Source of the DNA: an uncultured Collinsella sp.
GTDB lineage: Bacteria; Actinomycetota; Coriobacteriia; Coriobacteriales; Coriobacteriaceae
Length of the DNA stretch: 64,000 bases
Reading direction: 5' to 3'
Assembly (NCBI GenBank): GCA_902479065.1
Contig: CABSNM010000008.1
Location: 1 to 64,000, forward strand
The notes beneath the pieces were generated by a model. The model did no database searches and was not told the DNA's origin. It saw nothing but the letters and a program-made list of their open reading frames with translations. The stretch's first letter is position 1, and every line of letters begins with the position of its first letter. Shown here in pieces: positions 38,096 to 45,708 of this stretch. Position numbers and translations under genes: made by a program.

Positions 38096-38157
38096 GAGCC
38101 CGCCACCGTAACGGTACCGGGCTCGATATTCCTCTGGTGCCCCCGGGCGGATTCGAA
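38096..38157 (-). other. tRNA 3'-end scar 1 with its terminator
   Basis: Read on the minus strand, 38157-38132 is a T-arm half plus acceptor end (TTCGAATCCGCCCGGGGGCA then CCA). It is followed by a GAGCCCG/CGGGCTC hairpin and TTTT (38124-38093). This is the 3' end and terminator of a tRNA-Arg-like gene with no 5' half attached. It is probably a footprint of an earlier integration at this locus. Confidence 0.6.
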
Positions 38158-38191
38158 AACTCCCCCCCGCGGGGAAATGAGTGACGCGGGC

Positions 38192-38211
38192 GTCGACGGT
38201 TCGAATCCGCC
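38192..38211 (+). repeat. Inverted T-arm remnant
   Basis: A 20-bp stretch starting GTCGACGGTTCGAATC is the exact complement of 38277-38296 in attL. It is a T-arm piece in opposite orientation to the other tRNA scars. Confidence 0.55.
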
Positions 38212-38225
38212 GGCGGTCCCACAAA

Positions 38226-38255
38226 CCAGAAACGGCGCCACTCTCGCGGCGCCGT
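38226..38255 (-). terminator. Original terminator of the displaced tRNA-Arg 3' end
   Basis: On the minus strand, ACGGCGCC-N8-GGCGCCGT is followed by TTCTGGTTTG. It lies just past the CCA end of scar 2. Confidence 0.6.
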
Positions 38256-38261
38256 CATAAT

Positions 38262-38310
38262 CTTCTGGTGCCCCCGGGCGGATTCGAACCGTCGACACCC
38301 GCTTTAGGAG
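38262..38310 (-). other. attL: displaced 3' half of tRNA-Arg
   Basis: On the minus strand this is the anticodon-to-CCA half of a tRNA-Arg. It aligns over 49 bp with 49046-49094 at the right end of the element. The last 18 bp (CGACACCCGCTTTAGGAG, 38293-38310) are identical and define the crossover core. The T stem differs from the one now in the intact tRNA. Confidence 0.8.
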
Positions 38311-38417
38311 GTCATGGTCATTTACCTTACCTGGGCAAATGCAATTATGCCATATTTTATATATTCGCAGGTAGATTAGCTATTTTTGAGTTTCTGCTGG
38401 TTCTTATTAGAATTCTA

Positions 38418-38438
38418 TTTCACCTCTTTTTCACCCCT
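38418..38438. promoter_or_regulatory. Candidate integrase arm-type site, left end
   Basis: This 21-bp segment (core TTTTTCACCCCT) matches 48957-48977 at the right end with one difference. A further inverted copy of its core lies at 38461-38471 (AGGGGTGAAAA). Confidence 0.5.
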
Positions 38439-38473
38439 AGCAGTTGCGTTTACGGCTTGCAGGGGTGAAAAGT

Positions 38474-38528
38474 TTACGTTAGGCTCGGGGCCGAGGCCCT
38501 CAAAGCCCCGGCCCCGAGCCTAACGTAA
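38474..38528. repeat. 20-bp perfect-stem hairpin before the integrase gene
   Basis: TTACGTTAGGCTCGGGGCCG (38474-38493) pairs perfectly with 38509-38528 around a 15-nt loop. It ends 6 bp before the integrase ribosome site (GGAGG). It could attenuate integrase expression or be a recombination or regulatory structure. Confidence 0.8.
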
Positions 38529-38546
38529 TCCCCTTGGAGGACACTT

Positions 38547-39845
38547 TTGGAAACCAGAATCAAACCAACCGCAAAGGGAACATCTGAACCCATCAAGGGA
38601 AAGCCCGGCTCATTCAAGATTTACTTCTCTCTTGGGAGAGACCCGAACTCCGGAAAGAACGGCAGCAAAGTTAAGTATCTCAAAACACCCAAGAGGACCA
38701 TCCATTGCAAGAGCAAGAACCCGAAGAACTGGCCTAGCGAAGTCGCAAACGCTCTCAACGAGTACCGCGAGGAACTTGAGAGCTATGAACCATCTAGGGA
38801 TGCTCCGAGCACCGTAGCGGCATATGCCGAATCCTTCCACGTGCTCCGAGAGAGCTCATTCGGCTCCCCTCTCTCATATGAGCGAGAGGGATACGACGTG
38901 CGACACATACGCGAACTGTTCGAAGACGTGCCCCTAGCCGACCTGAGGCCCGACGATGTTAAACGCGCCTACGCTGAGGCCCGTTCAAATGGAAGGTTCA
39001 CCGACGCCGAGATTCGTCGCATTCACGTCAAGCTTAAGCAGGTCATGCAAGATGCCCTTGAGAACGAACTGATTGGCCGCAATCCTTGCATCGGCATAAA
39101 GCTGCCGAAACCGGACCTGCGAGCACGAAACTTTCTCCCTCCCGATGAGCTCCCAAGATTCACTGAGTGCTTGCTTTCCGAGCCGATGGGGCCCATGACC
39201 GTCTGCACCATGCTTATATTTCACCTTGGGCTGAGGAAAGGCGAGGCTTTAGGGCTCAGCTGGCTCGATTACGACCCCGAAGCCATGGAGCTCCGAATCG
39301 TCCGGCAGTACACCAGCGACAAGACCTTGAGGCCCCCGAAATCGGAGATGAGCAGGCGCATTCTCTCCATAGACAAAGCTCTGGCCGAGTATTTAGACAA
39401 GTGGAAGACTATGCAGCGCGACATATTCAGACGTCGCGGGTTGGAACAAAAGGATACCGACCCCATCGTCCACGCATTCAGCGTTGGAAAGGATCCCGAC
39501 GGTTTCCGCAGCATAAGCGTCACCAGACCAAGCGGGCACAACTACTCTCGATGGTTTAGGGACTTCTGCGTCGATAACGGCTATGGGACTTATAGCGATG
39601 TGACAAAGCAGTTCATGCGAGACGGCAAGCTTCATACGCGCGGCACTGGTTACTCAGGACTTGTTCCCCATGGCCTCCGTCACACCACCGCGACCGCTCT
39701 CGTGGCGAGCAACGTCGATTTAAAGACCGTTCAGGCGCGAATGGGCCATGCCTCCGCAAGCACAACGGCTAATTTCTACACCCATGCAATCAGGGCCAAT
39801 GACCGAAACGCAGCAGAAGTCTTTGAATTGCTGTCATCTAAGTAA
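38547..39845 (+). CDS. Tyrosine recombinase (integrase) of the mobilizable element
   Basis: A 432-residue site-specific recombinase that would integrate and excise the element at tRNA-Arg. The N-terminal arm-binding and SAM-like core-binding parts cover about residues 20-180. The catalytic domain shows R230 in LGLRKGEAL, an HGLRH box near 375-379, MGHAS and Y near 411 in TTANFYTHAI. The start is TTG 38547 with TTGGAGG 7 bp upstream. It lies next to attL, as usual for such elements. Confidence 0.93.
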   Translation: METRIKPTAKGTSEPIKGKPGSFKIYFSLGRDPNSGKNGSKVKYLKTPKRTIHCKSKNPKNWPSEVANALNEYREELESYEPSRDAPSTVAAYAESFHVLRESSFGSPLSYEREGYDVRHIRELFEDVPLADLRPDDVKRAYAEARSNGRFTDAEIRRIHVKLKQVMQDALENELIGRNPCIGIKLPKPDLRARNFLPPDELPRFTECLLSEPMGPMTVCTMLIFHLGLRKGEALGLSWLDYDPEAMELRIVRQYTSDKTLRPPKSEMSRRILSIDKALAEYLDKWKTMQRDIFRRRGLEQKDTDPIVHAFSVGKDPDGFRSISVTRPSGHNYSRWFRDFCVDNGYGTYSDVTKQFMRDGKLHTRGTGYSGLVPHGLRHTTATALVASNVDLKTVQARMGHASASTTANFYTHAIRANDRNAAEVFELLSSK

Positions 39846-39957
39846 TAGCTAGTTTACCTCGATGTTCACTATCTCTTCATACGGTGGGCTACTACTAGGG
39901 CTACATGCGCCGTCTGATGGTACGATGATTGCAGACAAACGATTGGAGGTGAATAAA

Positions 39958-40686
39958 ATGGTCTATAAGAAGAAGGCCGAGAAGCGTATCCGCATACCCG
40001 AAAACCTCAAGACCCCCTTCTCACAGATGGTCTCCGACGAGGCTTACCTTCGAGCGACCGATGAGTCAAAAGCCATTATCGGCCTTGTCTTTGACGAGGT
40101 GCTTCCCTCCCCGGCATTTCCGAGGGACAGGATGCTCGACGTCTACAGCGGTAGTGGTCTGTTTGCGAGCGTCTCGGACGTTCTGCGTTCGAACGTCACT
40201 GGCGCGACGGGAACCGTCGCCCACGGCGGCTATAAGCCCATTGTCGAGTTCGGTTTCGAGCTAATCCACGAGAGGCGTTGTGGGACCGCGCTCTTTACCG
40301 GCGCGATGGACATGCCGCACCTTCGCCGCTGCTTTGATTCCGTCATTGACTTTATGGAGCACAAGGTTCCGCGCGATCCCTCAGACCCCTTTGTCGATTA
40401 CGAGACCGACAGGGCGGTGAAGTACGGCCGCACCCTGATGGACGAGGCGTCCACCAACTATAACCGCGCCCCCGTTGTGGCGCTCGTGCGCTTCGCCATC
40501 GAGTATTTTGACGAAATCGGCCAGCTGAACGCGACATGCGCCTATCTCGCCGACGCCTTCTCCGCGCTCGAAGAGAGCGTCACGACCTCTGCCGCAGACT
40601 GCGGCAACCAGCACGTACTCCCGGATACCCCGGAGTTGCGTCGCAAATGGAGCAGTCTTCTTGAAGAAGTTTGTTCCGACTGGTAA
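39958..40686 (+). CDS. Unknown protein of the mobilizable element
   Basis: A 242-residue soluble protein starting at ATG 39958, chosen for GGAGGT 7 bp upstream; the frame is open further back without a ribosome site. The N-terminus is basic (MVYKKKAEKRIRIPENLK). No family or catalytic motif is recognised. It lies between integrase and the excisionase-like gene, a position often held by replication or control proteins of small integrative elements. Confidence 0.65.
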   Translation: MVYKKKAEKRIRIPENLKTPFSQMVSDEAYLRATDESKAIIGLVFDEVLPSPAFPRDRMLDVYSGSGLFASVSDVLRSNVTGATGTVAHGGYKPIVEFGFELIHERRCGTALFTGAMDMPHLRRCFDSVIDFMEHKVPRDPSDPFVDYETDRAVKYGRTLMDEASTNYNRAPVVALVRFAIEYFDEIGQLNATCAYLADAFSALEESVTTSAADCGNQHVLPDTPELRRKWSSLLEEVCSDW

Positions 40687-40765
40687 TAAAAAACGGCACC
40701 CGACTCCCCTCTCTTAGTCGCCAAACCTCGAAGAGGAGCCGAGCACCCCAAACAAGGAGTTTATC

Positions 40766-41008
40766 ATGCATCTTGCAGATGACCCCAAGGTTGACGCCAT
40801 TTCCGCAGGCATCAACCTTCGCCGCACTGGCACCAAGCGTATCTTGAGCCGTCTTGATGTTCAGATTCTCATCGGCATTGGCCAGTCAAGTGCCATCCGG
40901 CTCATGAAGTCGACTCATCATTGCTTCCGCATCGCCAACCAGTATTTTGTCATGGAGGAAGACCTCTACGACTACTTCAAAAAGCTCGCTGAAGAGGCGA
41001 GCGAGTGA
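40766..41008 (+). CDS. Small excisionase-like HTH protein
   Basis: An 80-residue protein with a predicted winged-helix fold: DVQILIGIGQSSAIRLMKS followed by CFRIANQYFVMEEDLYDYFK. The pattern is that of excisionase/MerR-like DNA-binding domains. AAGGAG precedes the ATG. Its stop overlaps the next start as TGATG. It probably directs excision with the integrase or represses the operon. Confidence 0.7.
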   Translation: MHLADDPKVDAISAGINLRRTGTKRILSRLDVQILIGIGQSSAIRLMKSTHHCFRIANQYFVMEEDLYDYFKKLAEEASE

Positions 41009-41904
41009 TGCAGTGCCCGACCTCCAACCTCCTCGTTTTCGAATCCGATAAGCTCGACGAGCATCTAAGCGCCCTTGAGGGCGACCAGCCCGTCGCCCAC
41101 TTTGGCCTCAAGGCCCTCAACGACGTTCTCGGTGGCGTTTACCCCGGACTGAATTACGCCATCGGCACCGCACCCGGCAAGGGCAAGACGACCCTGGCCT
41201 TGCAGGAGGCCGACAAGCTCGCGGACGACGGGCACCCGGTCGTCTACGTCTCCGCCGAGCTCCCCGCGCACAAGCTCCTGGAAAAGAGCCTTACGCGGCT
41301 CAGCGGCACCGAGCTTGCCCTCTCCGAGGTCGCAGATGCGGCGGCGGAGAGCCACCCCAAGCACGTGGCCTTCGAAAACGCACTCGGCATGTACCGCGAC
41401 CGCATCGCCCCCAATCTCTGCATCACCGGTCCGCTGAACACCGTCGAGCTCTCGAACCTCGTCGGCCTGGTGGCACGCGAGCGCAACGAGGCCCCTATCG
41501 TCTTCGTGGATTATCTGCAGCTCCTGGCCTGCGGCACCACGGCAGACCAGCAGTTCATCGACGAGCGCCTGGCAATCACCGCATGCGTAAAGGGTTTGCG
41601 CGAAATTTCGAACCTCTATGGCTCGCCCGTCATCGCCCTGAGCTCGACCACGCGCAAGTCCTACGAGTCTGGAAAGTCGACCAAGCCAAGCCTCGGCATG
41701 TTCGGCGGTTCCTCCGCCGTCGAATACGGCTTCGACTCTGTGCTCTACCTCGCCGATGACAACGGTAAGCCCAGCTTTCCCTATGAGCCTCCCGCAAGCG
41801 GAACTCCGCTCAAGCTCATTGCCCTCAAGAACCGTTACGGAATGTTGGCCGAGGCGCGGCTCGATTTCGACGGAGCCCATGCCACCTTCCTCGATAGGGA
41901 TTAG
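41008..41904 (+). CDS. DnaB-like RecA-fold ATPase/helicase
   Basis: A 298-residue protein resembling the C-terminal motor domain of replicative helicases. It has Walker A IGTAPGKGKTT at 52-62, Walker B-like PIVFVDYLQLLACG, and a Q-S-R-like VIALSSTTRKSY segment. No N-terminal primase-binding domain is present. It may drive replication of the excised circle. ATG 41008 overlaps the previous stop; GTG 41005 is an alternative. Confidence 0.8.
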   Translation: MQCPTSNLLVFESDKLDEHLSALEGDQPVAHFGLKALNDVLGGVYPGLNYAIGTAPGKGKTTLALQEADKLADDGHPVVYVSAELPAHKLLEKSLTRLSGTELALSEVADAAAESHPKHVAFENALGMYRDRIAPNLCITGPLNTVELSNLVGLVARERNEAPIVFVDYLQLLACGTTADQQFIDERLAITACVKGLREISNLYGSPVIALSSTTRKSYESGKSTKPSLGMFGGSSAVEYGFDSVLYLADDNGKPSFPYEPPASGTPLKLIALKNRYGMLAEARLDFDGAHATFLDRD

Positions 41905-41907
41905 GCG

Positions 41908-42258
41908 ATGCGCGGCAATAGCAGGACCGCACATATAAACGTCAGGATGACCGATGAGGAGCGGGTCGCAATCGTGGCCCGCTCCTCCTCTTTCGGCATG
42001 CCCCCATCGACGTTCATGCGCGAGGCCGCGCTCAATCTCGGAGAGAAACCGGTCAAGATCGCCGACGAGTCGACCCTCCGGCAGATGCTCACCGAGATGA
42101 AGCGGCAGGGAAACAACCTTAACCAAGCCCAACGGGCCATTAACAAATACGGGGTCGACGGACAGACGGCACATCGGCTCTCGGAGGCCTTAAACCTCAT
42201 AGCCCGCACGACCTCTCAACTCTCGGACCTTCTGTCAAAAACAAAGGAACAACCATGA
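41908..42258 (+). CDS. mobC: MobC-like relaxosome protein
   Basis: A 116-residue DNA-binding accessory protein. It has an N-terminal ribbon-helix-helix-like segment (HINVRMTDEERVAIVARSSS) and the MobC pattern MKRQGNNLNQAQRAIN. It would help the relaxase open oriT. The ATG is 3 bp past the helicase stop, and its stop overlaps the coupling-protein start (ATGA). Confidence 0.85.
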   Translation: MRGNSRTAHINVRMTDEERVAIVARSSSFGMPPSTFMREAALNLGEKPVKIADESTLRQMLTEMKRQGNNLNQAQRAINKYGVDGQTAHRLSEALNLIARTTSQLSDLLSKTKEQP

Positions 42259-44171
42259 AGACAAAGATACTCACGGCGCTCGTCACCTCAATTGTCCTCG
42301 CCGCGCTCGCCTGCCCGGTGCTCGCCTCCCCCATAGACCGCCTCGTCGCGGGGCTCCCGCTCGACGCGTCGTTCCTCCCCTCGGCGCTCGACGCAGCCAC
42401 GGTTCTCGGCTGGTGGCTCTCGGGCTCATTCACCGTCTGCCCGGCGGGCACCGCCCTCACCCTCCTCCTCTCGCTCTGCGCATGCTCGCTCATCGCCTAC
42501 TCAAGCGCCCTCAACGCGAGGGGCGAGGACGGCGGCGTGCTCGGGGACGCGCATGTGAAAACGGGCCGAGAGGTCGTGAGGGGCTCCGTCACATGGGATG
42601 GCTCGGCCAACCCCTCGTCGCGCGGGTTCGTCTACGGGTTCACCAAGCGGCGCGGCAAGCCCTGTTATCTCTTCGAGCCCAAGAAGATGATTTTCGTTTC
42701 CGGGGCCACTGGGTCAGGCAAGAGCCGCTTCCTCTACCTTCCCTCTATCGATTTGTTCTCGTACGGCGACGGCTCAAACGGCTCCGAGCCCGCGACCCTC
42801 GTCGTCTCCGACGTGAAGAGCGAGCTCGTAGAGCTCACGGGCGACGAGCTGGCCCGTCGCGGCTACCGCGTCCTCCTGCTCGACACGCAGCATCCCTATC
42901 GCGGCCAGAGGTTCAACCCGCTCAGGCAGGTGCTCGACCTCCACGCCGAGGGCCGGGACCAGGAGGCCGAGCAGGCGGCAGACGCCATCGCTGAGCTCGT
43001 GGTACAGGACGACGAGAAGGGCAAGGGCTCGCACTGGACCGCGTCCGCGCGGGGGCTCCTGTCCGCCCTCGTCCTGCTGGTCTCCATGTCCGACGAGTGC
43101 CCCGAGGAGTCCAAGCACCTGGCGACCGTCTGCGAGGTGCTGGACCGTGGCACCGAGGCCGAGGGCGACGACCCGGCCGAACCATTGAAGTCCGTCTTTC
43201 GCGCCCTGCCGAGCGGGCACCCCGCGAAGAACAGGGCCTCGCAGTTCGTCTCCTCGGGCGGCAACGAGCTCAGGAGTATCCTCTCGACGCTCAAGGTGGC
43301 GCTCCGCCCGTTCTCGTCAGCCCCGGTCGCATGGATGACGTCCGGGTCCGACATCGACCCGCGTTCGGTCCTTGAGAACAAGAGCGCCGTGTTCCTCCAC
43401 GTGCTCGACGAGGGCTCGCCCTACAACTGCATAGCGGCGATATTCCTCTCGCAGCTCTGGGCGTCCGTCCAGGCCACCGCCGACTCCAACGGCGGCAGGC
43501 TCCCCCGCCCCGTGCAGATACTCGGCGACGAGTGGGGCAACCTCCCCCGCGTCGAGTGCCTGCCCGCCCTCCTTTCACTTGGAAGGTCGTTCCAGATTTA
43601 CTGGACGGGGGCAACGCAGGGTATATCCCAGCTTAATAAATACGGTGAGCGAGACGGGCGCAGGAAGATTCTCGCGAACTGCGGCGTCAAGGTCGCCATG
43701 AAGCTCGCCGAGGAGGAGGACCGCCGGTACTTCACCGAGCTCATAGGCAAGACCACCCGCCACACGCAGGGCACGAGCAGCAGCAAGGCGGCGTCGGGCT
43801 CGTCGGCCTCGACCTCCTACAGCGAGAGCGCCGACGATGTGGTGCACGCATGGGAGTGGCGCGACATGGCCCCGGACCGAGACGGGATAGTCGTCGTGAA
43901 ACACGCGGACAACGGCATGCCCACCGAGCGAGCCGGGGTTTTCCGCTCACCCGTCACCGATTGCACTAAGACACCCACGAAGGAGCACTTCGACCTCGGG
44001 ACTCCGGAGCACGAGACGGAGAAGCGCCGCGCTTATCAGAGGCGGCTGGACGAGGCCGCAGCCGGGAAGATGGGCGAACGCGTCATCCCCTGGTGCCTCG
44101 AATGGCCCGAGCCGAAGAAGAAGGCGAAGGCCGAGCCGACCAGCAAGTTCAGCGGTCTCTCGCTCGACTAG
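42255..44171 (+). CDS. VirD4/TraG-type coupling protein
   Basis: A 638-residue T4CP. Two N-terminal helices (about 8-25 and 70-92) are followed by an ATPase domain with Walker A GATGSGKSR near 150-158, VVSDVKSEL, and Walker B ILGDEWGNLP near 420, plus the GATQG segment expected in this family. It would bring the relaxase-DNA complex to a helper secretion channel. No other secretion genes are present in the element. Confidence 0.93.
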   Translation: MKTKILTALVTSIVLAALACPVLASPIDRLVAGLPLDASFLPSALDAATVLGWWLSGSFTVCPAGTALTLLLSLCACSLIAYSSALNARGEDGGVLGDAHVKTGREVVRGSVTWDGSANPSSRGFVYGFTKRRGKPCYLFEPKKMIFVSGATGSGKSRFLYLPSIDLFSYGDGSNGSEPATLVVSDVKSELVELTGDELARRGYRVLLLDTQHPYRGQRFNPLRQVLDLHAEGRDQEAEQAADAIAELVVQDDEKGKGSHWTASARGLLSALVLLVSMSDECPEESKHLATVCEVLDRGTEAEGDDPAEPLKSVFRALPSGHPAKNRASQFVSSGGNELRSILSTLKVALRPFSSAPVAWMTSGSDIDPRSVLENKSAVFLHVLDEGSPYNCIAAIFLSQLWASVQATADSNGGRLPRPVQILGDEWGNLPRVECLPALLSLGRSFQIYWTGATQGISQLNKYGERDGRRKILANCGVKVAMKLAEEEDRRYFTELIGKTTRHTQGTSSSKAASGSSASTSYSESADDVVHAWEWRDMAPDRDGIVVVKHADNGMPTERAGVFRSPVTDCTKTPTKEHFDLGTPEHETEKRRAYQRRLDEAAAGKMGERVIPWCLEWPEPKKKAKAEPTSKFSGLSLD

Positions 44172-44180
44172 GGAGGGCCC

Positions 44181-45119
44181 ATGACGGCAATCAAGCAGAC
44201 GAGCGTTTGCAGCGAGGGGCACCTCTCCCGGCTCAGGGACTACCTCTCATGGGACAGGGACAAGGCGCTCGCGCACGACACCCAGAACATCATCGACGAA
44301 GACCGCTGGTTCCAGGAAATGACAGACACGAGGAGGGCCATGGGCCACGACAGGCCAGGGAAGGCGGGGGCCAAGTGCACCTACATGCAGCACCAAATAC
44401 TCGGTTTCCTCCCCGACGAGTGCGACCTCAACGGCGGAAAGATGACGCCTGAAATGTGCATGAAATACGCTCGGGCCTATGTGGCCGAGCGCTATCCGAA
44501 CCAGGAGGTCGTGATGGTGCTTCACCGCGAGCGCTGCCGCGCGGACGGCACCGACCGCTATGCCGTGCACCTCGGCATCAACCGCAGCGACCTTGAGACG
44601 GGCAGGAGGCTCGACGAGGGTCCCGCACGCAAGGCCGCAACCGCGAGGGTGAAGACCGTCCGCGCCTTGGACGAGAAGTATGGGCTCAGGCAGCTTGAGC
44701 GCGGCAAGGCCAACTCGCGCGTCCACGCGAGACAGCCGGGCAGGGAGGAACGCGACATGGCCCGCAAGGGGCAGGCCGAGCGCTCCGAGAACGCCCGCGT
44801 CCGCGTGGCGGTCGCCCGTCGCGTCGAGGAGGTCGGACGAATGAGGGACTGCCCCGACCGCATGGCCGAGCTCGACCGGCGGCTCAGGCGAGACGGCATC
44901 GAGCTCGCGAGGTCGAAGGGCGGGAGCCTCCAGTACCGCTTCTTCTCGAAGGCTCTCGGGGCTGTGCGGAAGGTCAACGGCGGCAGGCTCGGCTTCGCGG
45001 TCGACCGCTCAACCGGCCTCGTCGTCCGCTTTACGCTGCGCGGGATAGCGACGGCGATGAGGGCGTTCTGGGAACTTGAGCGCAAGTCGTGGGAGAACCA
45101 GAACGGGCGAGGGGACTGA
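44181..45119 (+). CDS. Relaxase (mobilization nickase)
   Basis: A 312-residue protein that follows the coupling protein by 9 bp. The segment YAVHLGINR (H130) resembles the HxHxxxN metal-binding motif of MOBP/VirD2 relaxases, with the earlier histidines less canonical (H71 in YMQHQILGF). The C-terminal part is Arg-rich. The candidate nucleophile tyrosine is not certain. The family call rests on this motif and on the MobC and T4CP neighbours. Confidence 0.78.
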   Translation: MTAIKQTSVCSEGHLSRLRDYLSWDRDKALAHDTQNIIDEDRWFQEMTDTRRAMGHDRPGKAGAKCTYMQHQILGFLPDECDLNGGKMTPEMCMKYARAYVAERYPNQEVVMVLHRERCRADGTDRYAVHLGINRSDLETGRRLDEGPARKAATARVKTVRALDEKYGLRQLERGKANSRVHARQPGREERDMARKGQAERSENARVRVAVARRVEEVGRMRDCPDRMAELDRRLRRDGIELARSKGGSLQYRFFSKALGAVRKVNGGRLGFAVDRSTGLVVRFTLRGIATAMRAFWELERKSWENQNGRGD

Positions 45120-45600
45120 GCGCTTGGGCCGGGACGCAACAAGAGTCCCAGCTTATTATTGGCGGGAGCGACCTCGGAGCGGTTCGCCGCCCCGCCGCAG
45201 GCGGGCAAGATGATTCCGTGCAACGGAATCCATATCTTGCCTGCACGGAGCGAGCCGGTTGCTGAGGCAACGCGAGCCCGGGCAGGTGAGCGCCGGTTGA
45301 GCCGACGCCGAGGAGACGCGACCCATGGGGAGCGTCGCACGACGGCGCTCGGCGACCCGGCGCGAGAGGCCCCGCCCGGCGACCACGGCGGAGCGATGGC
45401 GACTTCCGGAAGCCATCGAGCGAAGCCGTTCGGCGGGTGGGGCCGGCGTGAGCGTAGGCGGACGAAACGCGACCCTGGGGAGCGTTGCCAGGGAGCCGCA
45501 GCGAGAGCGACGCTGTGCGTCGCGGGGGTCCCGCCCATAAGCGGGACCCATCGGCCTCAAGGCCGATCGCTACGCGACAACCTCGAATCTCTACCGTTCG
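45120..45600. other. Structured non-coding region, candidate oriT
   Basis: Nearly 500 very GC-rich bases with many inverted repeats and no credible gene; open frames here lack ribosome sites. The clearest structure is GGCAAGAT-N25-ATATCTTGCC (45204-45241), containing the inner ATTCCGT/ACGGAAT stem. Others are GGTCCCGC/GCGGGACC and ATCGGCC/GGCCGAT near 45528-45575. Position right after the relaxase makes it the best oriT candidate in the element. A structured RNA is the alternative. Confidence 0.5.
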
Positions 45601-45708
45601 ATAATTCCGATTGGAAGTAGTTTTCCTTTGCTCTATAGCCGGAGGTTAAACTGTTGGATATCTTTGTCGCGATTCAATTCGCACCAGCTCGTTATCAAAG
45701 GATTTCAC

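Noticed and set aside
37984..38298. Minus-strand open frame across the tRNA scars
   Set aside because: It is translation of tRNA 3' ends and terminators, a common false gene.
41008..41904. Complete replicative helicase DnaB
   Set aside because: Only the RecA-like motor domain is present at 298 aa, so it is called DnaB-like.
45159..45620. Open frames of up to 153 codons after the relaxase
   Set aside because: Arg/Gly/Pro-rich shadow translations of a hairpin-dense GC-rich block, with no ribosome site or family.
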